From Thioalkalivibrio sp. (GTDB lineage Bacteria > Pseudomonadota > Gammaproteobacteria > Ectothiorhodospirales > Ectothiorhodospiraceae), in the NCBI GenBank assembly GCA_011389655.1, contig JAABTX010000026.1, forward strand, positions 1 through 36,752: a stretch of 36,752 bases of DNA, given 5' to 3'. Below, one piece after another: positions 25,896 through 34,241 of the stretch; position 1 is the first letter of the stretch; each line of letters opens with the position of its first letter. Below the pieces are notes generated by a model. The model was not told where the DNA came from and did no database searches. It saw only the letters and a program-made list of their open reading frames with translations. The translations under genes were made by a program, and so were the position numbers.

Positions 25896-27388
25896 TGCAG
25901 ATACTCACGGCTGACGATCAGTTCCGCCCAGTACAGGGGGCTGAAGGGCATGCCGGCGAGCAGGCCGGCGATCAGCGCGAAGGCGGCGGTGGCCAGGGTC
26001 GGGAACAGCAGCCATCCCGAGGTCTCGAACCAGCCCAGGGCCTTGCCTTCGCACCACACGCGGTCACGCTTGCGGAACCAGATCCGGTACAGGATCGGCA
26101 GGAAATAGGCGGCATTCAGCAGGCTGCTGAGGATCAGCACCGCCAGCACCCAGTTCATTCCGGCGCTCAGCGCGCCGATGCCCAGGTACCATTTGCTGAC
26201 GAACCCGGCCAGCGGCGGGATGCCGATCATGCCCAGCGCGCCCAGCGTGAAGGCGACGCTGGTCGCGGGCATGCGCTCGCCCGCCCCGTCCAGCTCGCTG
26301 ATCTTGTGCACCCCGAGGGTCTCGGCATAGTTCCCGGCGCAGAAGAACAGCGTGATCTTCATCAGCCCCTGGTGGAGCAGGTGCACCAGTCCCCCGATGG
26401 TGCCCACCGGACCGAACAGGCTGATCCCGAGGATGATGTAGGAGACCTGGCTGATGGTCGAGAAGGCCAGCCGCTTCTTCAGGTCGTCCTGGGTCAGCGC
26501 GCGCAGCGAGCCGTAGACGATGGTGATGGACGCGGCCACGGCCAGCGGTCCGAGCAGGCCCAGCGAGTAGGCAAATTCGATCCCGTAGACATCGTAGACG
26601 ACACGCGCGATGCCGAAGGCCCCGGCCTTGACCACGGCCACCGCATGCAGCAGTGCGCTGACCGGCGCCGGCGCGACCATCGCCATCGGCAGCCAGGCGT
26701 GCAGGGGGAAAAGCGCCGCCTTCACGCCCAGCCCGACCACCATCATCAGGAAGATCCCGATCAGCAGCGGATGCAGCGACGGATCGATTCCGGACAGGCT
26801 GCCTCCCGGCACGAATTCGGTATCGCCGACGAGCACGTGCAGTGCCACCACGCCGAACAGAAGCAGCGCGCCGCCCCCCAGCGTGTAGTACAGGTAGACC
26901 TGGCCCGCGCGCAGGGACTCGCGGGTGCCGCGATGCACCACCAACGGGTAAGTGGAGAGCGTCAGCAGCTCGTAGAACAGCAGGAATGTGAACAGGTTGC
27001 CGGCCAGTGCGATCCCGACGGTGCTGGCTACGCAAAGGCTGAAGAAGCCGAAGAAGCGGCTTCGGTTCGGGGCCCTTTCCAGGTAGCCGATCGCGTAGAT
27101 GGTGGTGAATAGCCAGAGCAGCGACGACAGGCCGACGAACATGATCCCCAGGGCGTCCGCGCGGAGGATGAAGTCCACGCCCTCGATGATCGTGAAGCGC
27201 AGTTCGTAATCGACGTTGCGATAGACGCCGAGGATGATCCAGAGGACCAGCAGAAGCTTGAGTACCGCGGCGGCGAGGTTGAACACGCTTCGCAGCACCA
27301 CCCGCGATTCCGCGAGCAGCAGGATGACCCCCGAGGCGACCAGTGAGGTCGCCAGCACGCTCAGCAGGACCAGTCCGTTCCAATCCAT
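25892..27388 (-). CDS. Monovalent cation/H+ antiporter subunit D-like (D2)
   Basis: 498 residues of the NuoM/MrpD family with about 14 helices. Channel residues are intact: Glu140 (FLLFYELLTLSTYPL), Lys223 (GVKAALFPLHAWLP), Lys254 (AVVKAGAFG), and later HQGLMKITLFF and FVSKWYLG. The start codon ATG 27388 overlaps the D1 stop by one base; a longer open frame extending to 28837 runs antisense-frame through D1 and is not coding. The gene overlaps D3 by four bases. It should move protons or Na+ across the inner membrane as part of the Mrp-like complex. Confidence 0.9.
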   Translation of the reverse strand: MDWNGLVLLSVLATSLVASGVILLLAESRVVLRSVFNLAAAVLKLLLVLWIILGVYRNVDYELRFTIIEGVDFILRADALGIMFVGLSSLLWLFTTIYAIGYLERAPNRSRFFGFFSLCVASTVGIALAGNLFTFLLFYELLTLSTYPLVVHRGTRESLRAGQVYLYYTLGGGALLLFGVVALHVLVGDTEFVPGGSLSGIDPSLHPLLIGIFLMMVVGLGVKAALFPLHAWLPMAMVAPAPVSALLHAVAVVKAGAFGIARVVYDVYGIEFAYSLGLLGPLAVAASITIVYGSLRALTQDDLKKRLAFSTISQVSYIILGISLFGPVGTIGGLVHLLHQGLMKITLFFCAGNYAETLGVHKISELDGAGERMPATSVAFTLGALGMIGIPPLAGFVSKWYLGIGALSAGMNWVLAVLILSSLLNAAYFLPILYRIWFRKRDRVWCEGKALGWFETSGWLLFPTLATAAFALIAGLLAGMPFSPLYWAELIVSREYLQ

Positions 27389-28848
27389 CAGACTGCTCCG
27401 AAGACCATGCCCACGCGCAGCCAGTGCAGCGGCACGTGGGCGGTCAGCCCGATCAGGATCGCGCTGGCCGCGAGCAGCAGCGCGATCATGTCCAGCGTCA
27501 GCGGCGGTGTGACCGAGCGGTCGATCTGGGGGCCCTCGCGGAAGGACATGCGGAAGACCTTGAAGATGTAGGCCGCGCTGAGCAGTCCGCCCAGGAAGAG
27601 CACGATCAGCCACCACCATTGACCGCTGAGGAGTGCGCTGTGCAGCAGCAGCCACTTGCCGGTGAATCCGCCGCTGGGGGGCAGACCCATCAGGCTGACG
27701 CCGGCGAGGCCGAAGCTGAACAGGGACATCGGCCGGAAGCGGCTGATCCCGATCAGATGGCTGATCTGCGGACTGCCCACCGCCAGGATCAGGTTGCCGG
27801 CACTGAGGAACAGTGCGGCCTTCGCCAGCGCGTGCGAAAACAGCATCATCAGTGTGCCGTCCCAGGCCAGTCGCGCGGCCTCGGGACCGGTATTGGTGAC
27901 CAGCGGGAAGAACAGGAACAGATAGCCGATCTGGGCCACGGTGGAGTAGGCGACCAGCTGCTTCAGGTGATGTTGGCGCCAGGCCATCCAGCCGCCGTAG
28001 AACACGGCGCCCGCACCGAGCACGCCGAGGAGCCCGGCGGTGAAATCCGGCGTGACTTCCGGCCCCAGCACCAGCCATATCCGCAGCAGGATGTAGAACG
28101 AGGCCTTGATCACCAGCGCCGAGAGCAGCGCGCTCACCGGAGTCAGCGCACCGCCGTGGGCCGGCGGCAGCCAGGCATGGAGGGGAAAGAGGGCGGTCTT
28201 CAGCAGCAGGCCGACGATGATCAGCGCGAGCGCGACCTGGGTGGTGGCGTTGGCAGCGGCCGCCTCCTGCAGGCCGGCCATCGACAGCGTGCCGTAGGCA
28301 CCGTAGAGAAGCGCCACGCCGAGCAGGTAGGCCAGCGAGCCGAGCAGGGCGGCGAGCAGGTAGCGCATCGCTGCGGCCAGGGCCGGGGGCGTGGCCCGCA
28401 GCGCGACCATGCCCACGGCGGCCAGCCCCATCACCTCGAGTCCCACGTAGAGGTTGAAGATGTCCTCGGCCAGCCAGATGCCGTTCATCCCGGTCCAGAG
28501 AAACCACAGCAGCGGCCAGAAGAAGCTGGTCGAGGGGGGGTGATCGCGCAGGTAGACCCGGGCGTAGAGCGCGCAGAGTCCCGTGACCAGCGTGGTGATC
28601 AGGATCATGCCCACCGCGAGGCCGTCGGCCACCAGGTTGATGCCGAGCGGCGCGATCCAGTCTCCCAGCCGGTACACCTGAGGGCCGGAGATCACCAGGC
28701 CTGCCAGCATGTCCAGGCTGGCCGCGGCCATCAGCGGCAGCCCGACGAAGATCAGGCGCGGCCGCCATGCCGGCACCGCGAGCAGGCTGAGGATCCCCAG
28801 TGCCAGCGGCAGCGCGAACAGCAGCGGGAGGGACCACAGGCCGATCAC
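27388..28848 (-). CDS. mrpD: Monovalent cation/H+ antiporter subunit D (MrpD/NuoN-like, D1)
   Basis: 486 residues, about 14 membrane helices. Channel residues: Glu138 (FNLYVGLEVMGLAAVG), Lys217 (LLLKTALFPLHAWLPPAHGG), Lys248 (ALVIKASFYILLRI), with FSHALAKAALFLSAGN and FTGKWLLLHS further on. The position directly after the mrpC-like gene, which it overlaps by four bases, makes it the best MrpD candidate. Length matches MrpD (about 490). Confidence 0.92.
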   Translation of the reverse strand: MIGLWSLPLLFALPLALGILSLLAVPAWRPRLIFVGLPLMAAASLDMLAGLVISGPQVYRLGDWIAPLGINLVADGLAVGMILITTLVTGLCALYARVYLRDHPPSTSFFWPLLWFLWTGMNGIWLAEDIFNLYVGLEVMGLAAVGMVALRATPPALAAAMRYLLAALLGSLAYLLGVALLYGAYGTLSMAGLQEAAAANATTQVALALIIVGLLLKTALFPLHAWLPPAHGGALTPVSALLSALVIKASFYILLRIWLVLGPEVTPDFTAGLLGVLGAGAVFYGGWMAWRQHHLKQLVAYSTVAQIGYLFLFFPLVTNTGPEAARLAWDGTLMMLFSHALAKAALFLSAGNLILAVGSPQISHLIGISRFRPMSLFSFGLAGVSLMGLPPSGGFTGKWLLLHSALLSGQWWWLIVLFLGGLLSAAYIFKVFRMSFREGPQIDRSVTPPLTLDMIALLLAASAILIGLTAHVPLHWLRVGMVFGAV

Positions 28849-29153
28849 GTGTCCTCCGGCAGATCGGTGCGCCCGCTCGCCCGGTACCAGCGTCGGAAGA
28901 CCACCAGTGCGAGGGCCGTGGAGGCCACCGCCACCACGATTCCGGTGATCACCATCGCGTGCGGAACGGGATCCACGCCACGCCCGTCCTGGGCCAGACC
29001 GACAAGGACAAGGAACGCGCCGCTGCCCATGATGTTGAAGGCCAGCAGCCGCCGGACAATGTGCCGGTGGGCGACGAACCCGAACAGCCCGAGCCCGAAC
29101 AGCAGCACGCCGGACCAGGCGAACACCAGGTATCCGCTGAGCGCTCCGCTCAC
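28845..29153 (-). CDS. mrpC: Mrp antiporter subunit C (NuoK-like)
   Basis: 102 residues with three membrane helices. The NuoK/MrpC signature DPVPHAMVITGIVVAVASTA near residue 60 is clear. The start is GTG at 29153, with GCAGGAGGC upstream and a four-base GTGA overlap with mrpB. A longer frame running upstream to 29819 lies out of phase within mrpB and is rejected. The C-terminus is short and charged. Confidence 0.93.
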   Translation of the reverse strand: MSGALSGYLVFAWSGVLLFGLGLFGFVAHRHIVRRLLAFNIMGSGAFLVLVGLAQDGRGVDPVPHAMVITGIVVAVASTALALVVFRRWYRASGRTDLPEDT

Positions 29154-29851
29154 GGTTTCGGCGCCTCCTGCGTGCGGGAATCGTCCGGATCGTCGGCGTA
29201 GGGCGGGTTCAGCCGGAACAGGCTGAGCAGGGTGAGGCCGATGGACAGGGTCAGGGTCAGTTCGATCACCAGGATCAGCGTGCCGGCATGTGCGGCCGGG
29301 TAGGTCAGGAAGGGGACACCCGCCAGCATCACCAGCATGCCGATGCCGAGGAAGGTCAGGAGCCCGAGTGCGAGCCCGGCGCGCACCAGCACCGCGTTGT
29401 CGAGCCAGCCGGCGGACACCCCGGCCAGGCGCAGCAGCACCCCGGCCGCGGCCAGCACCGAACCGGCCTGGAACGCGCCTCCGGGCTGGTAGGCGCCGGC
29501 CCACAGCAGAAAGCCGGCGACGATCAGCATCAGCGGCAGCAGCCAGGCCATCACCGCCCGCAGCAGCGGATTGTCCAGGCCCATCTGCTCCGGGCGGTCG
29601 GGCTGGGCCTCGCGCAGGGCGAGGGCCACCACCACGGCCAGCAGCAGCACCGCAATCTCGAGCAGGGTGTCGTAGCTGCGGAAGTTCAGCAGTACCGCCG
29701 TGATCGGGTGCTCGACGCCGCTCTCGGGCATCGCCGAGGCGACGCGCTCCGGGAGATTCTCCACGGGCATCGGCCGTTCGAGCACGGCCCAGCCCAGGGC
29801 CGCGGTGACACCCAGGCACAGCAGGCCCGCGAAGACCACGCGCCGGATCAC
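29150..29851 (-). CDS. mrpB: Mrp antiporter subunit B fused to an MrpA-C-terminal/MbhE-like segment
   Basis: 233 residues. The first ~95 resemble the tail that ends MrpA or forms MbhE in archaeal hydrogenases: one helix, then VEHPITAVLLNFRSYDTLLE before a second helix. The rest is an MnhB domain (MAWLLPLMLIVAGFLLWAGA, QPGGAFQAGSVLAAAGVLLR, then PFLTYPAAHAGTLILVIEL). Typical MrpB is about 140 residues, so this is a fusion. The start is GTG 29851, overlapping the DUF4040 gene by four bases. Confidence 0.88.
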   Translation of the reverse strand: MIRRVVFAGLLCLGVTAALGWAVLERPMPVENLPERVASAMPESGVEHPITAVLLNFRSYDTLLEIAVLLLAVVVALALREAQPDRPEQMGLDNPLLRAVMAWLLPLMLIVAGFLLWAGAYQPGGAFQAGSVLAAAGVLLRLAGVSAGWLDNAVLVRAGLALGLLTFLGIGMLVMLAGVPFLTYPAAHAGTLILVIELTLTLSIGLTLLSLFRLNPPYADDPDDSRTQEAPKP

Positions 29852-30117
29852 GAGCGGTCTTCCGGGTCGTCGACGCGGCTCCCGAACGGGCGGCGGAGGT
29901 AGCCGAGGGTATCGAGCAGCAGCACGCCAGTCAGGCCCGCACCGATCGCAGCCTCGGCCAGTGCGATGTCGGGCGCCTGCAGACGGACCCAGGCCACCGC
30001 CATCAGCAGCCCGAAGACGATGAACATGATCACCGCGCGGAACATGTCCCGGGCGATCAGGGCCAGCCCCGCGGTGATGCAGAGCGTGAACCCGAGAAGC
30101 AGATCGAGCCAGGGCAT
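29848..30117 (-). CDS. DUF4040 / MbhD-like Mrp subunit
   Basis: 89 residues with three helices, carrying LQAPDIALAEAAIGAGLTGV, the signature of the DUF4040 domain found near the C-terminus of MrpA and as stand-alone MbhD. With the mrpB N-terminal segment it replaces the C-terminal part of MrpA. ATG 30117 overlaps the mrpG stop by one base. The last residues are polar (RVDDPEDRS). Confidence 0.9.
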   Translation of the reverse strand: MPWLDLLLGFTLCITAGLALIARDMFRAVIMFIVFGLLMAVAWVRLQAPDIALAEAAIGAGLTGVLLLDTLGYLRRPFGSRVDDPEDRS

Positions 30118-30434
30118 CAGCCTTTCTCCCAGTTCCGTGCCCGCCACGGGCGCACGCCCCTGCGGCGCGCGGCCCGGGCCACGAGGTAGCCGGCCGTGGC
30201 ACTGGCGATCAGCGCGAGGCCCCAGACCAGCAGCAGTTTCAGTGCCACCGGCACGGAGTCGGCCCCCAGCAGCAGACCGAAGACGATCAGGCCGAGCCCG
30301 AGGTTATCGGCCTTGGTCAGTGCATGGACGCGCGTATAGACGTCGGGAAACCGCAGGATGCCGAGCGTGCCCACCAGAAAGAAGCCGACGCCCGCAAGCA
30401 GCAGCACTGCCTGCAGCAGTTCGATCAGGATCAT
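30117..30434 (-). CDS. mrpG: Mrp antiporter subunit G
   Basis: 105 residues with three membrane helices. GTLGILRFPDVYTRVHALTK, then ADNLGLGLIVFG is the unmistakable MrpG/MnhG signature. ATG 30434 overlaps the mrpF stop by four bases. The C-terminus is a basic tail (RAARRRGVRPWRARNW). It is a small structural subunit required for assembly of Mrp complexes. Confidence 0.95.
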   Translation of the reverse strand: MILIELLQAVLLLAGVGFFLVGTLGILRFPDVYTRVHALTKADNLGLGLIVFGLLLGADSVPVALKLLLVWGLALIASATAGYLVARAARRRGVRPWRARNWEKG

Positions 30435-30721
30435 GCCGGCGGGTCCTCCTCGGTGCCGTCTTCGGGATCCCGTCGCCATACCCGGGCGACGAAGGCCAGT
30501 ACCGCCATCACCGCCAGCAGGGCCAGCACCAGCGCGACGTCGCGCAGCGCGGCGATCTGCTGCAGCTCCGCGAGCACCAGCAGCAGGCCCACGCCAGTGG
30601 TGCCGAACAGCTGGGCCGCGAGCATGCGGTCGGCGATGGTCGGGCCCCGCCAGATACGGATCAGGCCCAGCACGAGGGTCACCAGCAGCAGCAGCGCAAC
30701 GGCCTCGAGCAGCCCGTTCAT
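30431..30721 (-). CDS. mrpF: Mrp antiporter subunit F
   Basis: 96 residues with three membrane helices. RIWRGPTIADRMLAAQLFGT followed by the LRDVALVLALLAVMAVLAF helix is typical of MrpF/MnhF, including the conserved Asp-Arg pair. ATG 30721 overlaps the mrpE stop by four bases. An open frame extending to 31138 lies inside mrpE and is not used. Confidence 0.94.
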   Translation of the reverse strand: MNGLLEAVALLLLVTLVLGLIRIWRGPTIADRMLAAQLFGTTGVGLLLVLAELQQIAALRDVALVLALLAVMAVLAFVARVWRRDPEDGTEEDPPA

Positions 30722-31251
30722 TGCCGACGCCCGTCTTCCGTCGGCAGCAGCTGCACCCCGAACAGCCGAGCGAGATGTGCCTCCGTCTCGCGCACGCTGC
30801 CGGCGACATCCAGCCGGGCGTCCAGGCAATGCACCTCCAGCACGCGCTGCCGGCTCAGCCGGACACTCAGGGTGCCGGGCAGCAGGGTGATGGTCAGCAT
30901 CAGCCACCAGGTCGGGGCGCCCGGCGGCAGCGCCATCGGCAGGCGCAGAATCTCGGGCTGCAGAGGCAGTGACGGACTCAGGGTGCGCCTGGCCACGTCC
31001 CAGCCGGCCAGCAGGGACTGCCACAGGAAGAATCCGGCGAACTGCGGGATCTGGTGCGGCCGCAGCAGGAAGCGGGCCGGAGGGGCCAGCCACAGGCTCA
31101 GGGCCGCGGCGACCATCGCCAGCGGGAGTCCGAACCACCAGTCACTGTGACTGCCGCTGACGATCCACCATACCGCCAGCAGGATCCCGAGTCGCAGCAC
31201 GTAGACGCTGACCCGGGAAGAGCGGTCCACCGCATGCCTTTGCTCCGTCAT
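30718..31251 (-). CDS. mrpE: Mrp antiporter subunit E
   Basis: 177 residues. Two or three N-terminal helices precede a cytoplasmic domain with LPGTLSVRLSRQRVLEVHCL, the MrpE signature, here LEVHCLDARLD. ATG 31251 is preferred over one at 31401, which would add 50 residues with no membrane character. It is the first gene of the nine-gene operon, so the promoter must lie in 31252-31585. Confidence 0.93.
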   Translation of the reverse strand: MTEQRHAVDRSSRVSVYVLRLGILLAVWWIVSGSHSDWWFGLPLAMVAAALSLWLAPPARFLLRPHQIPQFAGFFLWQSLLAGWDVARRTLSPSLPLQPEILRLPMALPPGAPTWWLMLTITLLPGTLSVRLSRQRVLEVHCLDARLDVAGSVRETEAHLARLFGVQLLPTEDGRRQ

Positions 31252-31585
31252 CGCGCTCCATCGTGCAGGGCCGCCCGCCATTATCCAACAGATTGCGCAT
31301 ATCGGCCTAGTGGGCCATGCGGAAGCTTCGGTACAGATCGCTGCGCCAGACACGCCGGCGCTGCGTTGGGCAAGCCTGAAATAGCGTGGCCATTCCTGCA
31401 CTTGCCCGCCGTGCTCCGGCGTGTCTGGCTGTGCTCCGTGGTTAGCGAACCTCCCGCCCGGCCCACTGGTGGTCCATGCGCGAATAGCATCGTGGGGTGC
31501 GATGGATCATGAAACCGGTCGGGTTCCTGACACAGAATCGATGCCCCAAGCCTCGGGAAATCAACCGCCTAATCAGGAGCACTCC
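31252..31585. promoter_or_regulatory. Divergent intergenic region, mrp operon / protoporphyrinogen oxidase
   Basis: 334 bp with no credible gene. It must contain the promoters of the antiporter operon (minus) and of the oxidase (plus). I see no clear consensus hexamers and no REP element. An in-frame extension of the oxidase to 31421 is open but has no family match. Confidence 0.4.
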
Positions 31586-32920
31586 ATGCGCACTGCGATC
31601 ATCGGCGCCGGCATCAGTGGATTGACGACGGCCTTTTACCTCCGGAAGGCCGATGCCGATCGGGAAATCCACCTGTTCGATGTTGAACCCATCCCTGGCG
31701 GCACCATGCGCACGGATACCCTCAGCGGCTTCCACTTCGAGGCGGGAGGCAACGGGTTCCTGACCAACAAGCCGCACAGCATGCAGCTGGTCAAGGACTC
31801 CGGAGCGGAGGAGCTGCTGCTGCCCAGTTCCGATGCGGCACGCAAGCGCTACATCTACACCGATCGGCTGCACCAGCTCCCCGAGGCGCCGCTGCCCTTC
31901 CTGCGCACGCGGCTGATCGGGATGGGGGCGAAGCTCAGGATGGCGGGCGAATTCTTCGTGCCGAAGCGGCGCGAGGAGGGCGAAGAGACCCTGCAGGCCT
32001 TCGGCTACCGGCGGGTGGGCAAGAAATTCACCGACGTCTTCCTGGATGCGATGACCGCGGGGATCTATGCGACCACGCCCGACAAGGTATCCGTGAACGC
32101 CGCCTTCCCGCTGGTGGTGAGCCTCGAGCGCGAACACGGGGGGCTGTTCAGGGGCATGATCGCCCGGCGCAAGAAGCAGGCGGGTCCGGGCGGAATCCTG
32201 ATGAGCTTCAAGGGCGGGGTCGGCACCTTCATCGAACACCTGCAGCGGACCATCCCGGCCGAGTGGCACCTCGGGGCCCCCGTGACCGAGGTGGCCCGGG
32301 AGGATGGCGGCTACCGGGTGCGCGCGGGTGACTACGAGGATGTCTTCGAGCAGGTCGTGATCAGCACGCAGGCGCACGCGGCCGCCGCGATGCTGCAAGG
32401 GATGGACGGCGAGCTCGCGCAGCGCCTCGCCGGGATCGAATACTCGCCGGTCGCGGTGGTCGGCCTCGGCTGGAAACAGCTGGATCATCCGCTGGACGGA
32501 TTCGGGCTGCTGACCACCACCAGTGCGAAGCTGCCGGTGCTGGGCGTGCTGTGGGACAGCAGCATCTTCCCGGATCGCGCGCCCGAGGGCTCGAAGAGCG
32601 TGCGGGTGATGATCGGCGGTCAGCGTGATCCCGGGCTGGTGCAGCAGGACGAGGCCGGGCTGATCGCGACCGCGCGCGACGGTGTGCGCATCACGATGGG
32701 GGTCGAGCAGGATCCGGACGTGACCTTCGTGCAGCGCTGGGACAACGGGATTCCGTCCTACCGGGTCGGGCACATCGCGTCGGTCGACGCGATATTCGAA
32801 CACCTGGAGCGGTACCCGGGCCTGCATCTCGGCGGCAACGCCTACCGAGGGATCGCGATGAACGACTGCGTGCGCAACGGCCGCGAACTGGCGGAGAAGC
32901 TGGCCCAGGCTGAAGGGTAG
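31586..32920 (+). CDS. hemG: FAD-dependent protoporphyrinogen/coproporphyrinogen oxidase
   Basis: 444 residues. The dinucleotide-binding motif AIIGAGISGLTTAFYLRK opens the protein, followed by GGTMRTDTLSGFHFEAGGNG, the flavin amine-oxidase/PPO pattern, FTDVFLDAMTAGIYATTPDK, and a C-terminal FAD-binding HLGGNAYRGIAMNDCVRNGR. It resembles the FAD-type protoporphyrinogen oxidase (called HemY or HemG) that aromatises the tetrapyrrole ring in haem synthesis; other amine-oxidase-like roles are possible. Length is as expected. ATG 31586 follows AGGAGCACTCC. It is monocistronic, divergent from the mrp operon. Confidence 0.78.
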   Translation: MRTAIIGAGISGLTTAFYLRKADADREIHLFDVEPIPGGTMRTDTLSGFHFEAGGNGFLTNKPHSMQLVKDSGAEELLLPSSDAARKRYIYTDRLHQLPEAPLPFLRTRLIGMGAKLRMAGEFFVPKRREEGEETLQAFGYRRVGKKFTDVFLDAMTAGIYATTPDKVSVNAAFPLVVSLEREHGGLFRGMIARRKKQAGPGGILMSFKGGVGTFIEHLQRTIPAEWHLGAPVTEVAREDGGYRVRAGDYEDVFEQVVISTQAHAAAAMLQGMDGELAQRLAGIEYSPVAVVGLGWKQLDHPLDGFGLLTTTSAKLPVLGVLWDSSIFPDRAPEGSKSVRVMIGGQRDPGLVQQDEAGLIATARDGVRITMGVEQDPDVTFVQRWDNGIPSYRVGHIASVDAIFEHLERYPGLHLGGNAYRGIAMNDCVRNGRELAEKLAQAEG

Positions 32921-32938
32921 CGTCCACGCGGCTGTCCT

Positions 32939-33405
32939 CGTGGGAGCGACCTCTGGTCGCGATTGGTCGTGGGCAATCGCGGCTGGAAGCCGCTCCTACG
33001 GCGAATTGGGGTGTTGGTGGGAGCGGCCTCCTGGCCGCGATTGGCGCTGGGCATCGCGGCTGGAAGCCGCTCCTACGGGGGCAGTGCCGTTGGTTTGTGG
33101 GAGCGGCTTCCTGGCCGCGATGATGTGGGGGCGGGGCAATCGCGGCTGGAAGCCGCTCCTACGGCGAATTGGGGTGTTGGTTGGAGCGGCCTCCTGGCCG
33201 CGATTGGTGCTGGGGATCGCGGCTGGAAGCCGCTCCTACGGGGGGCAGTGCCGTTGGTTTGTGGGAGCGGCCTCCTGGTCGCGATGATGTGCGGGCGGGG
33301 CAATCGCGGCTGGAAGCCGCTCCTACGGCGAATTGGGTGTTGGTGGGAGCGGCCTCCTGGCCGCGATTGGCGCTGGGCATCGCGGCTGGAAGCCGCTCCT
33401 GCGGG
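32939..33405. repeat. Paired REP array, six modules alternating 76/87 bp
   Basis: Six opposing palindromes ATCGCGGCTGGAAGCCGCTC start at 32976, 33052, 33139, 33216, 33303 and 33379, so the intervals are 76, 87, 77, 87 and 76. Each is preceded by a head-on copy such as GGGAGCGGCCTCCTGGCCGC. The alternation means a two-module supermodule of about 164 bp was itself duplicated. The array separates the convergent oxidase gene and mutM. Confidence 0.93.
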
Positions 33406-33425
33406 GGCGGCTGATCTGTTGATGC

Positions 33426-34241
33426 TCAGCGCTGGCAGCGGGGGCAGTAGGCGCTGGCGCGGTTGCCGATGCGGCGGTTGCGGATGGGGGTGGCGCAATC
33501 CAGGCAGGGCTGGCCTGCGCGGCCGTAGACGCGAAGCTGCTGGCGGAAGTAGCCGTGGGTGCCGTCCTCGCGCACGAAGTCGCGCAGCGTGGTGCCGCCC
33601 TGGGTGATGGCCTCGGTGAGCACGCTGCGGATCCGGCTGGCCAGGTCGCTGTATTCGCGGCGGTTCACCCGGCCGGCGGCCCGGCCCGGACGGATGCCTG
33701 CGAGAAACAGTGCCTCGCTCGCGTAGATGTTCCCGACGCCGACCACCACCTGCTGGTCCATGATGAAGGCCTTCACCGGCGCGCGCCGGCCGCGGCTCAG
33801 CCCGAACAGCCCAGCGCCGTGGAAGTCGTCGCCCAGGGGTTCGGGGCCCAGCGCCGCCAGCAGCGGGTGGACAGCCGGCGGTTCGGGAACCGGCAGGCAG
33901 CAGCCGAACCGGCGCGGGTCATGCAGTCGGACCTCGAAGCCGTCGTCGAGATGGAAGATCAGGTGGTCATGTGGCCGCAGTGGCGTGCCCGGCGCGCAGC
34001 GGCGCAGGCTGCCCGACATCCCGAGGTGCAACAGCAGCGCGGGGCCATCGGTCTCCAGCAGCAGGTATTTCGCGCGCCGCGTCAGGCCGCGGATGCGCCG
34101 TCCCCCGACCAGCGCGGGGAGGCCGGCCGGCACCGGCCAGCGCAGCCGTGGATCGCGCACCTCCAGCGCGCGGATGCGCCGCCCCGCGATGCAGGGCTCG
34201 AGTCCGCGCCGCGTGGTCTCGACCTCAGGCAGTTCGGGCAT
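33426..34241 (-). CDS. mutM: Formamidopyrimidine-DNA glycosylase
   Basis: 271 residues. Base-excision repair enzyme removing 8-oxoguanine and related lesions. The N-terminal PELPEVETTRRGLEP carries the catalytic Pro1 and Glu2; RRAKYLLLE holds the conserved lysine; GVGNIYASEALF and GGTTLRDFV are standard. The zinc finger is intact: Cys246, Cys249, Cys266, Cys269. The start overlaps the end of the chorismatase gene by 17 bases. Confidence 0.97.
   Translation of the reverse strand: MPELPEVETTRRGLEPCIAGRRIRALEVRDPRLRWPVPAGLPALVGGRRIRGLTRRAKYLLLETDGPALLLHLGMSGSLRRCAPGTPLRPHDHLIFHLDDGFEVRLHDPRRFGCCLPVPEPPAVHPLLAALGPEPLGDDFHGAGLFGLSRGRRAPVKAFIMDQQVVVGVGNIYASEALFLAGIRPGRAAGRVNRREYSDLASRIRSVLTEAITQGGTTLRDFVREDGTHGYFRQQLRVYGRAGQPCLDCATPIRNRRIGNRASAYCPRCQR

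Noticed and set aside
25892-28837. 981-residue open frame on the minus strand
   Set aside because: Only its last 498 residues are membrane protein (D2). The upstream half is an out-of-phase reading of D1 with Arg/Ala/Gly-rich sequence.
24156-31251. Respiratory complex I or a DabAB inorganic-carbon pump
   Set aside because: No NuoB/C/D/H or DabA partner is present, while the E, F, G, B and C subunits are diagnostic of Mrp-type complexes.
31442-32827. Antisense open frame over the protoporphyrinogen oxidase
   Set aside because: The plus-strand gene has intact FAD motifs; the antisense frame is compositional.
32939-33405. CRISPR array
   Set aside because: Spacings of 76-87 bp with repeated spacers and head-on palindromes fit REP pairs, not CRISPR.
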